From contig NZ_QEQK01000020.1 of assembly GCF_003151135.1 (NCBI RefSeq), positions 1-63,490 of the forward strand: a DNA stretch of 63,490 bases. The letters are read 5' to 3'. The notes under the pieces were generated by a model. It was not told the DNA's origin and ran no database searches. It saw only the letters and a program-made list of their open reading frames with translations. The stretch is from Abyssibacter profundi (GTDB lineage: Bacteria > Pseudomonadota > Gammaproteobacteria > Nevskiales > OUC007). Shown here in pieces: positions 16,967 to 25,586 of the stretch; positions within the stretch are counted from its first letter, which is position 1, and every line of letters starts with the position of its first letter. The position numbers were made by a program, and so were the translations under genes.

Positions 16967-17925
16967 TGGATGACGACAGCCTCGACTTTCTCGACGAAGA
17001 CGACGATCAAGCTGCCCCCTTGCGGGCCTGGAAGATCCTGATCGTCGATGACGACCCGGATATACACGACGTCACCAAGCTGGCCCTGACCGGCTTGGAG
17101 TTCAATGGCCGCGGCCTGGAGTTTCTTCACGCCTATTCCGGCGCCGAAGCCCGCGAGATGATCGCCGGCCAACCGGATATTGCGCTGGTGCTGCTCGATG
17201 TGGTCATGGAATCCGACCACGCGGGGCTGGACGTTGTGGAGTATGTCCGCAACGAGCTGGGTAACCAGTTCATCCGCATCATTCTGCGCACTGGTCAACC
17301 CGGTCAGGCGCCCGAGATCGATGTGATTACGCGCTACGACATCAACGACTACAAGCACAAGACCGAACTGACGCGCCAGCGCCTGTTCACGACCATTTAC
17401 ACCGGCCTATCCGCCTATCGCGACCTGATGGCACTGGATGCCAACCGCCGTGGCCTGGAGAAGGTGATCGACGCCTCCGCCCACATCTTCGAGCTACAGT
17501 CGCTGGAACGGTTCGCTCAGGGTGTCATCGAGCAGCTATGCGCCTTGTTGTTCCTGGAGGACGACGCGGTGATGCTGCATGCCTCAGGCATGGCCGCGGC
17601 AGACTGCGAACCGGCACTGCGCATTCTTGCCGGGTCTGGCCGTTTTGAGTCGCTGGTGGGCAGCGATGCCGCCCAGGCCCTGGATGCCGACACGCTGGCG
17701 CGCATCCACAAGGCCCGCGAGGAAGGTCGGCTGATCTTCCAGTCGCATCAGATCGCGGCCGTCCAGTCGGCCCCGACCGACCACAGCAACTTCGTGATTT
17801 ATCTGGAATCTGATGCACCGCTGGAAGCCTCGGCCCAGCGGCTGGTGGAAATGTTCTGCCGCAATGTGTCGATTGCCTGGCGCAACCTGCGCGCGCCACA
17901 AAGCGCGAACAAGACGGCCGACTAG
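16963..17925 (+). CDS. Response regulator with DUF3369 domain
   Basis: 320 residues. Receiver domain with acidic pocket ILIVDDDPD and phosphoacceptor Asp79 in ALVLLDVVM, then DINDYKHKTELT and a DUF3369 region (about 150-315) ending in LFCRN-like sequence. There is no DNA-binding, GGDEF or HD-GYP output domain, although DUF3369 receivers are often fused to HD-GYP. It is therefore probably an adaptor acting by protein contact. It is co-translated with the kinase. Its TAG stop and the TAG stop of convergent moeA share the palindrome CTAG at 17922-17925. Confidence 0.88.
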   Translation: MMDDDSLDFLDEDDDQAAPLRAWKILIVDDDPDIHDVTKLALTGLEFNGRGLEFLHAYSGAEAREMIAGQPDIALVLLDVVMESDHAGLDVVEYVRNELGNQFIRIILRTGQPGQAPEIDVITRYDINDYKHKTELTRQRLFTTIYTGLSAYRDLMALDANRRGLEKVIDASAHIFELQSLERFAQGVIEQLCALLFLEDDAVMLHASGMAAADCEPALRILAGSGRFESLVGSDAAQALDADTLARIHKAREEGRLIFQSHQIAAVQSAPTDHSNFVIYLESDAPLEASAQRLVEMFCRNVSIAWRNLRAPQSANKTAD

Positions 17926-19094
17926 ATCGGGAGATAAGCCGCCCAGGGCCCCGTGTCGTCCGGTTCAAGACGGACCAGCGCATTGGCCGACAGCAAATTG
18001 CCCAGCCTATGAGACCCCTGCCCGGGGAGCAGATCCAGCCGGGGTGGCTGTGCTGGGTCATGATGGGCCCGCGCTCTCGCGAATAAGGGCCGGTCACCCT
18101 TGAGAGTGGGCCGCGCATCCAACCGCCCCCATTGCCAGGGTAATGCGGGCGATGCGTCGCCAGCCAGGCGGGCGAGGATACTGCGCAGGTGCAACTGCAG
18201 GCCCAGATGAACCGACGCCGGGTTACCCGGTAGCGCCAACAACACCTGCGGCCCGCGCGAGGCAAACAGCAGGGGCTTGCCCGGCTTCTGCGCCACCTTC
18301 CAGAAATGCCGGATCAAGCCTGCGGCATCGGCTGCTTCAGGGATGAAATCCCGGTCGCCTACCGAGGCCCCACCCGAGGTGATCACCAGATCGGACTGAT
18401 CCAGCGCCTCGGCCAGCGCCCGATCGACGGCCTGTCGCGTATCTGCCACCGCCACGGTCTGCAGTTCGGCCACACCTGCCGCCCTGAGCCAGGCGGTGAT
18501 CAGCGGCCCATTGGCATCGGGCGTGGCGGAATCCGATAACGGCTGGCCGGCCGGAACCACCTCATCACCGGTGACGAGCACGGTCACGCGTGGCAAGCGC
18601 GTCACCTCGACGCTGGCCACACCGGCGGCACAAAGCGCCGCGACGCCACCCGGGGAGAGGCGCTGCCCGGCCTCGGCGATGCGCTGACCAGCAGCGACTT
18701 CCTCAGCACGCTTTCGGATATGGCGACCCGGCTGCGCACCGTCGACAAAGCGCACATGCCTTGCGTCCGACTCGACCTGCTCCTGGGGCACGACGGTATC
18801 GGCACCGGCAGGTAACGGGGCGCCGGTGAGAATACGTACGCAGCTCCCCGGCTCCAGCACCGGCGCGGCGCCACCGGCTTCCGCCCGGCCTTGTAATGGC
18901 AGGCGGCCGGGCGCGTCCTGATGCCGGATGGCATAGCCATCCATTGCGCTTTGATCAAAACGCGGTAGGTCGACTGCGGCCACGGCATCCGCCCGCAGCA
19001 CGCGGCCACTGGCTGCAGCCGTCGGGAGTGGCTCGCTGGGCAGTGGCTGAACATGCTCGGCGTAGCTGGCTTGTGCGGCATCGAAGCTAATCAT
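17922..19094 (-). CDS. moeA: Molybdopterin molybdenumtransferase MoeA
   Basis: 390 residues, the normal length. Inserts molybdate into adenylylated molybdopterin, the last step of Moco synthesis. Seen: LPRFDQSAMDGYAIR (MoeA N-terminal signature), GADTVVPQEQV, VTVLVTGDEVVPAG, TSGGASVGDRDF (MPT-binding loop) and LLALPGNPAS. The start at 19094 (MISFDAAQ) is preferred over 19175. It is last of the nine-gene nrt-moco unit and lies 112 bp after moaCB. It may have additional expression, since the molybdenum cofactor is needed by other enzymes too. Confidence 0.93.
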   Translation of the reverse strand: MISFDAAQASYAEHVQPLPSEPLPTAAASGRVLRADAVAAVDLPRFDQSAMDGYAIRHQDAPGRLPLQGRAEAGGAAPVLEPGSCVRILTGAPLPAGADTVVPQEQVESDARHVRFVDGAQPGRHIRKRAEEVAAGQRIAEAGQRLSPGGVAALCAAGVASVEVTRLPRVTVLVTGDEVVPAGQPLSDSATPDANGPLITAWLRAAGVAELQTVAVADTRQAVDRALAEALDQSDLVITSGGASVGDRDFIPEAADAAGLIRHFWKVAQKPGKPLLFASRGPQVLLALPGNPASVHLGLQLHLRSILARLAGDASPALPWQWGRLDARPTLKGDRPLFARARAHHDPAQPPRLDLLPGQGSHRLGNLLSANALVRLEPDDTGPWAAYLPI

Positions 19095-19206
19095 CGTTGC
19101 ACGCGCCAAGCACTGAGCCAGCACAGACCGACGCGTACTCCCTGCTCGGCACTCACCGCATCGCAGGCCCGCCACCTAGCCGGGAGGGACGACATCCCCG
19201 CCCGCC

Positions 19207-20142
19207 CTACTGGTACCCGCCGGGATGCGCGAAGGCATCACGGCAGTCGAATAGATGAATCAGCCCGGGCAGGACGGCCAGCAGGGTCTCGGTGGCGCCC
19301 CCCCGGCTCCCCGGCAGGGTCATCAGCAAGCTCCGTCCATGCGGGCCGGCCAATCCGGCGATGCCACGCGACATCATGGCGTAGGGTGTCCGTCGCTGAC
19401 CGAATGCGCGACCCGCCTCCATGATGCCCGGCATGTCGCGGCGAATCAGTGGCGCCAGGGTCTCCACGGTGATATCCCGCGGGCTGATCCCGGTGCCTCC
19501 AACCGTCAGAATGCAGTCCACGCCGGCCTCAAGCGCTTGATTGACCGCCTCGAGCAGCGGCTCGGGCTCATCCGGCATGATGCTGTAATCCAGCGGTGCG
19601 AAGCCGCAGGCCGCCAATCGCTCCCGCACCGCCTGGCCGGCCGTGTCGGGCTTGCGGCCGGCCGCGACGGTATCGGACAGGACAATCACCAACGCCGATT
19701 TAGGGGCGCGCAGTCGCGTGGAGAACTGCGACTTGCCGCCGGTCTTCTGGAGCAATCGAACCCCGTCGATATGCAGGTCTTCCGGCTCGCAATACATCTT
19801 GACCATGTCGTAAATGGTCAGAGCGGCGGCCGAGACGGCGGCCAGCGCTTCCATCTCCACGCCCGTGGGACCGATCACGGCCGCCTCGGCATGAATCACC
19901 ACCGCGTCGTCGGTGAACTCGAATGCCAGTTCGGCCGCGTGGATGGGCAGCGGATGACAAAGCGGGATCAGGTCGTCCGTTCGCTTGGCGGCCTGGATGC
20001 CGGCCACCCGGGCCACCTGCAAACAGTCCCCCTTCTCCACCTGGCCGCTGCGGATTCGTTCCAGCACCTCGGCCGGTGCCTGCAAGCGCCCGGAGGCACG
20101 CGCCGTCCGGAGCGTGTCCGGCTTGTTGCCAACATTAATCAT
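19207..20142 (-). CDS. Bifunctional MoaC/MoaB molybdenum cofactor protein
   Basis: 311 residues joining two enzymes. Residues 1-150 are MoaC-like (cyclic pyranopterin monophosphate synthase): AGIQAAKRTDDLIPLCHPLPI, GVEMEALAAVSAAALTIYDM, KTGGKSQF. Residues 155-305 are MoaB/MogA-like (molybdopterin adenylyltransferase): VLSDTVAAG, DCILTVGGTGISPRDITVE, SRGIAGLAG, LPGSRGGATE. The start at 20142 (MINVGNKPDTL) begins MoaC homology; the ORF extends upstream to 20292 inside moaA. Such moaCB fusions are known in proteobacteria. It lies 25 bp after moaA. Confidence 0.92.
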   Translation of the reverse strand: MINVGNKPDTLRTARASGRLQAPAEVLERIRSGQVEKGDCLQVARVAGIQAAKRTDDLIPLCHPLPIHAAELAFEFTDDAVVIHAEAAVIGPTGVEMEALAAVSAAALTIYDMVKMYCEPEDLHIDGVRLLQKTGGKSQFSTRLRAPKSALVIVLSDTVAAGRKPDTAGQAVRERLAACGFAPLDYSIMPDEPEPLLEAVNQALEAGVDCILTVGGTGISPRDITVETLAPLIRRDMPGIMEAGRAFGQRRTPYAMMSRGIAGLAGPHGRSLLMTLPGSRGGATETLLAVLPGLIHLFDCRDAFAHPGGYQ

Positions 20143-20167
20143 TCGGTGGCCTCTGGCCTGTGCACGC

Positions 20168-21151
20168 CTAGCCGCCCAGGCCGTGCATGGTAATGGGACG
20201 CTCGACCGCGCCGGTGCGGGCATAACCGGGCGGCTTGGCGCGGACCGCAGCCGACAAATGCGCGACCAGCGCATCGTCGCTGATTCCATCACGCAGCAGC
20301 GGCTGCAATGGGGTGCCCTGCGCCGAGAACAGGCAGGTGTACAGCTCGCCTGTGGCGGTCAAACGCATGCGGTCACACTGGCCGCAGAACGGCCGGGTGA
20401 CGGTAGGGATGACCCCGAAGCGGGTGCCATCGTCCAGTTGGTAATAGCTTGCGGGCCCTTCGGCGCCGAGCGCATGCACCCGGCCGTGGACCCGGCGAAT
20501 CTGCGTCAACATATCGGCTTCACTGCAGACACGCTCGCGGCGCCAGAGCGCCCCGCCCTCCAGGGGCATGAACTCGATGAATCGTAAGACCAGCTGGCGG
20601 CGAGACGCCCAGTCCAGCAGTGGCACGACCTGATCTTCATTCTGGCCGCGGATGATCACCGCATTGATCTTCACCGCCAGGCCGACCTCGCGGGCGGCCT
20701 CGATCCCGTCCAGCACCGCAGGCAATCGCCCCCGGGTGCGCGTCATCGTGTCGAACTGCGCCGGCTCCAGGGCATCGAGGCTGACATTGAGGTCGTCCAG
20801 GCCGGCGGCCTTGAGCGCCGATGCTCGCCGCCTCAGCAACTGGGCGTTGGTCGTTAGTGATAGCCGGAGCCCGCCGGTCTCGGAATCGTCGCGTAGCTCG
20901 CGCAGCATCGGCTCCAGATCGGGGGACAGCAGCGGCTCGCCACCGGTCAGGCGAACCGCACGAACGCCCGCGCGCTGAACAAACAGGCGAACCAGGCGCA
21001 ATCGCTCCGACAACGTGAGCAGGTGCCGGGCGGGCGCCCACTGGGGCTGTTCGGGCATGCAGTATCCGCAGCGGAAATTGCACCGGTCGGTCAGCGAGAC
21101 CCGCAGCTTGCGAGGCCGGCGTCCCTGGGTATCTTCAAACGCTCGGCTCAT
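20168..21151 (-). CDS. moaA: GTP 3',8-cyclase MoaA
   Basis: 327 residues. Radical SAM enzyme converting GTP to the 3',8-cyclo intermediate, first step of Moco synthesis. The radical-SAM cluster motif is Cys24-x3-Cys28-x2-Cys31 (DRCNFRCGYC). The second [4Fe-4S] site is CGQCDRMRLTATGELYTC. The C terminus has the Gly-Gly tail (HGLGG) needed for activity. TGGEPLLSPDLE is also present. The ATG at 21151 gives an ATGA overlap with mobA; an upstream Met at 21166 is possible. Confidence 0.95.
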   Translation of the reverse strand: MSRAFEDTQGRRPRKLRVSLTDRCNFRCGYCMPEQPQWAPARHLLTLSERLRLVRLFVQRAGVRAVRLTGGEPLLSPDLEPMLRELRDDSETGGLRLSLTTNAQLLRRRASALKAAGLDDLNVSLDALEPAQFDTMTRTRGRLPAVLDGIEAAREVGLAVKINAVIIRGQNEDQVVPLLDWASRRQLVLRFIEFMPLEGGALWRRERVCSEADMLTQIRRVHGRVHALGAEGPASYYQLDDGTRFGVIPTVTRPFCGQCDRMRLTATGELYTCLFSAQGTPLQPLLRDGISDDALVAHLSAAVRAKPPGYARTGAVERPITMHGLGG

Positions 21152-21777
21152 GCGACCGGCACCCACGGCTCCGGTGCCGGCTGCACACCGCAGTCTGCGG
21201 CCTCAGCCGGGGTGTTGATGCTCAACCGCGTGGCCGCGGGCATGGGGGCGGTGCCAACGGGGGTCAGGCTGAGCCAATCCCGCAGGGAACCCCGGCCGGG
21301 GGGCAGCGGTAAGGCATCCCGCTGCAGCAAACATGCGGTGTAGTGACGGTCCTGTCCGACCTGCGCAACCACGACACGCGTGGCCTGGGTGGTTAAAGCC
21401 TGGGTCATCCGTTGGACGAAATCGGCGGGCAGCCCGGGCGCGTCACCGGGCACCAGTAGCAGGTAGGGCGTTGAGCAGACCTTCCACACTGCACGCACCC
21501 CGGCGATCGGCCCCGCATAGTCCGCAGTCGCATCGGTCACCACGCCCATGCGCTGACCGGGCCGCGGCTCGATCCCGTCCAGCACGGCCTGGTAAGCCGG
21601 GACGTTGCGATGAATGCTAAGCCAAAGGGCACAAACATCGGGTTGAAGTTGCTGGATCAGCGTCTTGACCAGCGGCGCGCCGGCCCGGCGCATCAGGCCT
21701 TTATCCAGCCCGCCCATCCGCCGGCCTGCTCCGCCGGCAAGAATGCCCGCGGTCACCTGCTCTGGTGCCAATGTCAT
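21148..21777 (-). CDS. mobA: Molybdenum cofactor guanylyltransferase MobA
   Basis: 209 residues. Attaches GMP to Mo-molybdopterin to make the bis-MGD used by nitrate reductase NasA. The N-terminal nucleotide-binding signature ILAGGAGRRMGGLDKGL is clear. YAGPIAGVRAVW and VPGDAPGLPADFV follow the family pattern. The ATG at 21777 overlaps the upstream stop (ATGA). Its presence in the nitrate unit fits, because assimilatory nitrate reductase is a bis-MGD enzyme. Confidence 0.92.
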   Translation of the reverse strand: MTLAPEQVTAGILAGGAGRRMGGLDKGLMRRAGAPLVKTLIQQLQPDVCALWLSIHRNVPAYQAVLDGIEPRPGQRMGVVTDATADYAGPIAGVRAVWKVCSTPYLLLVPGDAPGLPADFVQRMTQALTTQATRVVVAQVGQDRHYTACLLQRDALPLPPGRGSLRDWLSLTPVGTAPMPAATRLSINTPAEAADCGVQPAPEPWVPVA

Positions 21778-23225
21778 GCGCTGCAGGCCAGCGGCGTCGA
21801 CTCGTCCGGCAGGGCACGCACACCGCCGGTCAGCGTCCAGACCTGACCAAAACCCTGCTCGCGCAGCGTGTGGCAAACGGCCTCGCTACGCCGGCCACTG
21901 GTGCAGATCAGCAAGTAGCGCTGGTCTGGCTCCAGACCACGGCCAGCCATGGCCTCATCAAAGGCAAGCGGCTGTGCACCGGGCAGCGGGCGCAGACGAC
22001 GCTCGGTCGCTTCACGCAGGTCAATCCAGTGCAGGGCGGGGTCCAAGCGGTCACGTTGGACTGCGTCCGATCGGCCGTCCGCCTCCTGGTGACAGCGGCA
22101 GGTCTTGCGCTGCTTTGGCACGAATCGCTGAAACTGGCCGGACCCGAAATCCAGCACGGTCCACCGCCCGGCGAGCGCAGAATCCAGACCGATTAGTCGT
22201 CGCAAGGCCTCGCCCGCCATTGCGGCACCGATGACAGCCGGTGTCGGGCCCAGCACGCCCTGGTCCCCACAGTCGCTCCCTTGAGCACTGATGCACGCCC
22301 AGCACACACCGTCCTGGGCCTGGCGGGGGCTGACGAACAGTCCGCCAGCCAGCTGGTGCACTCCACCGACGATGCAGGGCCGACCGCTGACTCGCGCCCG
22401 ATGCGTCACCCATTGTTTGCTGGCCGGATCGTCGCTGCAGTCCACTACGAGATCGGCATCGTCCAGCCATGCCGTGTCGTTGCCGGCAGCCAATGCCTGC
22501 GGCCTGGCATCGATGACGGTCGAGCTATTGCGCTCCAAAAGTCGCCGACGGGCGGCATCCACCTTGAGCGCCCCCACGTCGGCCTCGGCATAAAGCGACT
22601 GGCGATGCAGATTGCTGAGCTCTACCCGATCCGGGTCGATCAAGGTCAGACGACCAACGCCTGCTCCGGCAAGCAGGTCGGCCACGGGACACCCCAACGC
22701 CCCGACACCGACCACCGCGACATGCGCTTGCCGCAGGCGTTGCTGGCCAGCCTCGCCGACCCCCGGCACGCGCTGCTGGCGGTCATACCGCGGGTCGTGA
22801 CCATGGTCGGCACAGCCCTGACAGCCCACCCACTGGGTCTCGCCGTCCAGATAACGTTCATGTTTCCAGACCGGCAACCGCCGCTTCACCTCATCGATCA
22901 CATACCGGCAGGCGGCAAAAGCGGCGTCCCGGTGAGCCGCGCCCACACCGACCCACACCGCGGTGTCGCCAATTTGCAAATCCCCCGTCCGGTGAATACA
23001 GGCCACCGCATCGATGGCGTAGCGCTGTCGGGCCTCCTCGAGAATGCGCTCTCCCTCCGTGATGGCCAGCGCTGGGTAGGCGCTGTAGTGCAATTGCTCG
23101 ACCGAACGCCCGTGATGGTGATTGCGCACACAGCCACGAAACTCGACAAAACCGCCACTGTGCGGGTCTGACAGAGCCGCGGCCGCAGCGGTGATATCGA
23201 TGGCTTGGTCGGTTAGGCGAAACAT
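21774..23225 (-). CDS. Three-part MoaE - MoeB - rhodanese fusion protein
   Basis: 483 residues. Residues 1-140 are MoaE (large subunit of molybdopterin synthase): FRGCVRNHHHGRSVEQLHY and RRLPVWKHERYLDG, with the active-site Lys region. Residues 155-375 are a ThiF/MoeB adenylyltransferase: VVGVGALGCPVADLLAGAGV, LIDPDRVELSNLHRQ, DCSDDPASK, and CWAC plus CRC as zinc-site candidates. Residues 385-483 are a rhodanese domain with active-site loop CTSGRRS. Together they would adenylate MoaD, transfer sulfur to it and then use the thiocarboxylate. It sits 6 bp after moaD. No frameshift is needed. Confidence 0.93.
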   Translation of the reverse strand: MFRLTDQAIDITAAAAALSDPHSGGFVEFRGCVRNHHHGRSVEQLHYSAYPALAITEGERILEEARQRYAIDAVACIHRTGDLQIGDTAVWVGVGAAHRDAAFAACRYVIDEVKRRLPVWKHERYLDGETQWVGCQGCADHGHDPRYDRQQRVPGVGEAGQQRLRQAHVAVVGVGALGCPVADLLAGAGVGRLTLIDPDRVELSNLHRQSLYAEADVGALKVDAARRRLLERNSSTVIDARPQALAAGNDTAWLDDADLVVDCSDDPASKQWVTHRARVSGRPCIVGGVHQLAGGLFVSPRQAQDGVCWACISAQGSDCGDQGVLGPTPAVIGAAMAGEALRRLIGLDSALAGRWTVLDFGSGQFQRFVPKQRKTCRCHQEADGRSDAVQRDRLDPALHWIDLREATERRLRPLPGAQPLAFDEAMAGRGLEPDQRYLLICTSGRRSEAVCHTLREQGFGQVWTLTGGVRALPDESTPLACSA

Positions 23226-23231
23226 GCGGCG

Positions 23232-23471
23232 TCAGCCTCCGGACATGGGCGGCAAAAAGGCCACCTGATCACCGGCACGCAGCACATCGGACCAGTCGGC
23301 GAATTGCTCGTTAATCGCAACCCGGAGCTGTCGACGCGACAGGCGGAGGCCCCGTTGCTGCGCCAGGCGTTCATACAGCTGCTGCGCCGTGTCGGACGGC
23401 TCGGGCGTGAGCCACTCCTCGTGGCGACCGGCTTGGTCCGCCAATGCGGCGAAGTACAGCACCCGGATCAC
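23232..23471 (-). CDS. moaD: Molybdopterin synthase sulfur carrier MoaD
   Basis: 79 residues. Ubiquitin-like sulfur carrier that ends in Gly-Gly (FLPPMSGG), the residue thiocarboxylated by MoeB and the sulfurtransferase. It starts MIRVLYFAALADQAG, typical of MoaD. The start overlaps the nrtC stop by 4 bp, tying cofactor synthesis directly to the nitrate transporter genes. Its partner MoaE is encoded immediately downstream as part of a fusion. Confidence 0.93.
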   Translation of the reverse strand: MIRVLYFAALADQAGRHEEWLTPEPSDTAQQLYERLAQQRGLRLSRRQLRVAINEQFADWSDVLRAGDQVAFLPPMSGG

Positions 23472-25573
23472 GCCGCCTCCCGACCCAGCGCGGCCGCCAG
23501 CCAGGCTGGTTTGGCGCCAATCGGCAGCTGATTGAGGTAATCCAGGGGCCTGGCGGGGTCGAACTCAGGCCCCAGTATCCGCGTGTTGGGCGCGGACGCC
23601 TGAGCCGGCGTGCCCAGCACCTGATCAAAGACCTCGGCACCGTAAACCGCAGCGGTGGCATTGGTCATGGCCACCGGCCGCTCCAACTGCCCCCAGCGGT
23701 ACATCTGCGTCAACCACCAAAGGGCAGACGCCGCATCCGGCCGCGCGCTCGCATCGTGGGTGAAGCGCTGGATACGCACCGGCTCGGGGTCTAGCTCACG
23801 GGCGAAGCGGAACTGCCCGGACAGCGTGGGCAACAGGTCATCCACGGACTGATTGAGATAATGCGGCGAGGCCAGCAACCGTGCGATGTCCTGGGTGTGT
23901 GTGCGGTCTTCCAGCCAGCGGCCAGCGGTGTTCAAGGCCCGCAGCAGCCCGGCCAGCGCCTCCGGCCGACGGCGTGACAATGTCTCGCCGACACCGAACA
24001 CCTTTTCGACATGATCGGGCCACAGCTCGGCGCTGGTGGCTAGGGTCACGCCGATACCCCGCTCCACGGCCACGGTATTCCAGGGCTCGCCGACACAGAA
24101 TCCGGCGACATTGCCGACATCGAGGTTTGTCACCATCTGCGGCGGCGGAATCACGACCAGCCGCACATCGCGGTCGGGATCGATGCCGCCGCTGGCCAGC
24201 CAGTGTCGGAGCAGATAGTTATGGCTGGAACTCGGGAACACGACGCCGAAGGTCAGCCGCTGCCGGCCACGTGCCGCGCGCTGCTCCACCACCTTGCGCA
24301 AGGCGGCGGGTGCGCGTCGACGATCGCTGCTCAGATCGGGGTCGAGATCGCACATGTCCCGGAACAGGTCGCGCGAAACCGTGAGACCGTTGCCGCCCTG
24401 TGACAGGGTCATCGGCGCTGTCAGTGCCTGTTTGGGTCCGCCAGCACCGACGCTAGCCGCCAGCGGCATCGGGGCCAGCATCTGCGCGCCATCGAGCATG
24501 CCAATGGCCACCTTGTCGCGAATAGAAGCCCAGGAGGTCTCGCGCACCAGCGATACGTCAACGCCCTCCTGCCGGAACAGACCCAGTTCGTGGGCCACCA
24601 CCAGCGGCGCCGCATCGGTTAACGGGATGTAGCCAATCTCCAGCGGACGCCCGGCCGGCACCCGGCCGGTGCCCGATGACGAGCGGGCCGCCGGCTGCTC
24701 GGTCCCCGCCACCGTGTCCGGACCGGCTGGCGCTTCGGCGGAATCGGCCAGCGCGCTTGCCGGCACATCGGGCTTGGCATGGCGCTCGTGCAGAAAGTGC
24801 AGAACTTCGGCACGCAAATGGTTGTAGTGCGGATCATCGGCCAGCTCCAGCCGCTTGCGCGGTCGCAGCAGATCGACCTGGAGAATCTCGCCCACCGTGG
24901 CTGCCGGACCGTTGGTCATCATGACAATCCGGTCGGATAGCAAGACGGCCTCGTCCACGTCATGGGTAATCATGATGACCGTGTTGTTGAGACGCTGATG
25001 GATCTCCATCAGCGAATCCTGCAAATGCGCCCGCGTCAGCGCGTCCAAGGCACCGAAGGGTTCGTCCATCAGCAGCACCCGCGGCTCCATGGCCAGCGCC
25101 CGGGCAATGCCCACGCGCTGTTTCATGCCGCCGGAGATTTCATCCGGGCGCTTATCGGCGGCGTGACCCATGTGCACCAGCTCGAGGTTGTGCAGAATCC
25201 AGTCGCGCATCTCGGCCTTGGTCTTGCGGCCACGAAACACATGCTTCACGGCAATGGCGACGTTTTCGTACACCGTCAGCCAAGGGAATAGCGCATGGTT
25301 CTGAAACACCACCGCTCGCTCGGGGCCGGGGCCACGGACCTCGCGCCCCTCCAAAATCACCCCGCCCTCTGTCGCATCCGTCAGCCCGGCGACAATGTTC
25401 AGCACCGTGGACTTGCCGCAGCCCGAGTGGCCGATGAGCGAGATGAATTCGCCCTCGGCAATCTTGACGTGCACGTTGTCCAGGGCCTTGAACGTCCCGG
25501 ACTGGGTGTCGAAGACCTTGCTGACCTGGCTGATTTCCAGATGTGCGGAAGGCGCTTGTTGTTGTTCGCTCAT
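23468..25573 (-). CDS. nrtC: Nitrate ABC transporter ATPase fused to an NrtA-like domain (NrtC type)
   Basis: 701 residues. The N-terminal 270 residues are an ABC ATPase: GHSGCGKST (Walker A), EISGGMKQRVGIARAL (signature), RVLLMDEPFGALD (Walker B) and a late switch His in MITHDVDEA. After a low-complexity linker (about 272-305) a second domain to residue 690 resembles the NrtA binding protein (IGYIPLTDAAPLVVAHELG, GFCVGEPWNTVA, SSHNYLLRHWLASGG). In cyanobacterial NrtC such a domain senses nitrogen status. Inner-membrane-associated. It overlaps moaD by 4 bp and lies 13 bp after nrtB. Confidence 0.93.
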   Translation of the reverse strand: MSEQQQAPSAHLEISQVSKVFDTQSGTFKALDNVHVKIAEGEFISLIGHSGCGKSTVLNIVAGLTDATEGGVILEGREVRGPGPERAVVFQNHALFPWLTVYENVAIAVKHVFRGRKTKAEMRDWILHNLELVHMGHAADKRPDEISGGMKQRVGIARALAMEPRVLLMDEPFGALDALTRAHLQDSLMEIHQRLNNTVIMITHDVDEAVLLSDRIVMMTNGPAATVGEILQVDLLRPRKRLELADDPHYNHLRAEVLHFLHERHAKPDVPASALADSAEAPAGPDTVAGTEQPAARSSSGTGRVPAGRPLEIGYIPLTDAAPLVVAHELGLFRQEGVDVSLVRETSWASIRDKVAIGMLDGAQMLAPMPLAASVGAGGPKQALTAPMTLSQGGNGLTVSRDLFRDMCDLDPDLSSDRRRAPAALRKVVEQRAARGRQRLTFGVVFPSSSHNYLLRHWLASGGIDPDRDVRLVVIPPPQMVTNLDVGNVAGFCVGEPWNTVAVERGIGVTLATSAELWPDHVEKVFGVGETLSRRRPEALAGLLRALNTAGRWLEDRTHTQDIARLLASPHYLNQSVDDLLPTLSGQFRFARELDPEPVRIQRFTHDASARPDAASALWWLTQMYRWGQLERPVAMTNATAAVYGAEVFDQVLGTPAQASAPNTRILGPEFDPARPLDYLNQLPIGAKPAWLAAALGREAA

Positions 25574-25586
25574 GTCGAAACCTCGC

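Noticed and set aside
22281-23171. 296-codon plus-strand ORF
   Set aside because: Antisense to the MoaE-MoeB-rhodanese fusion gene.
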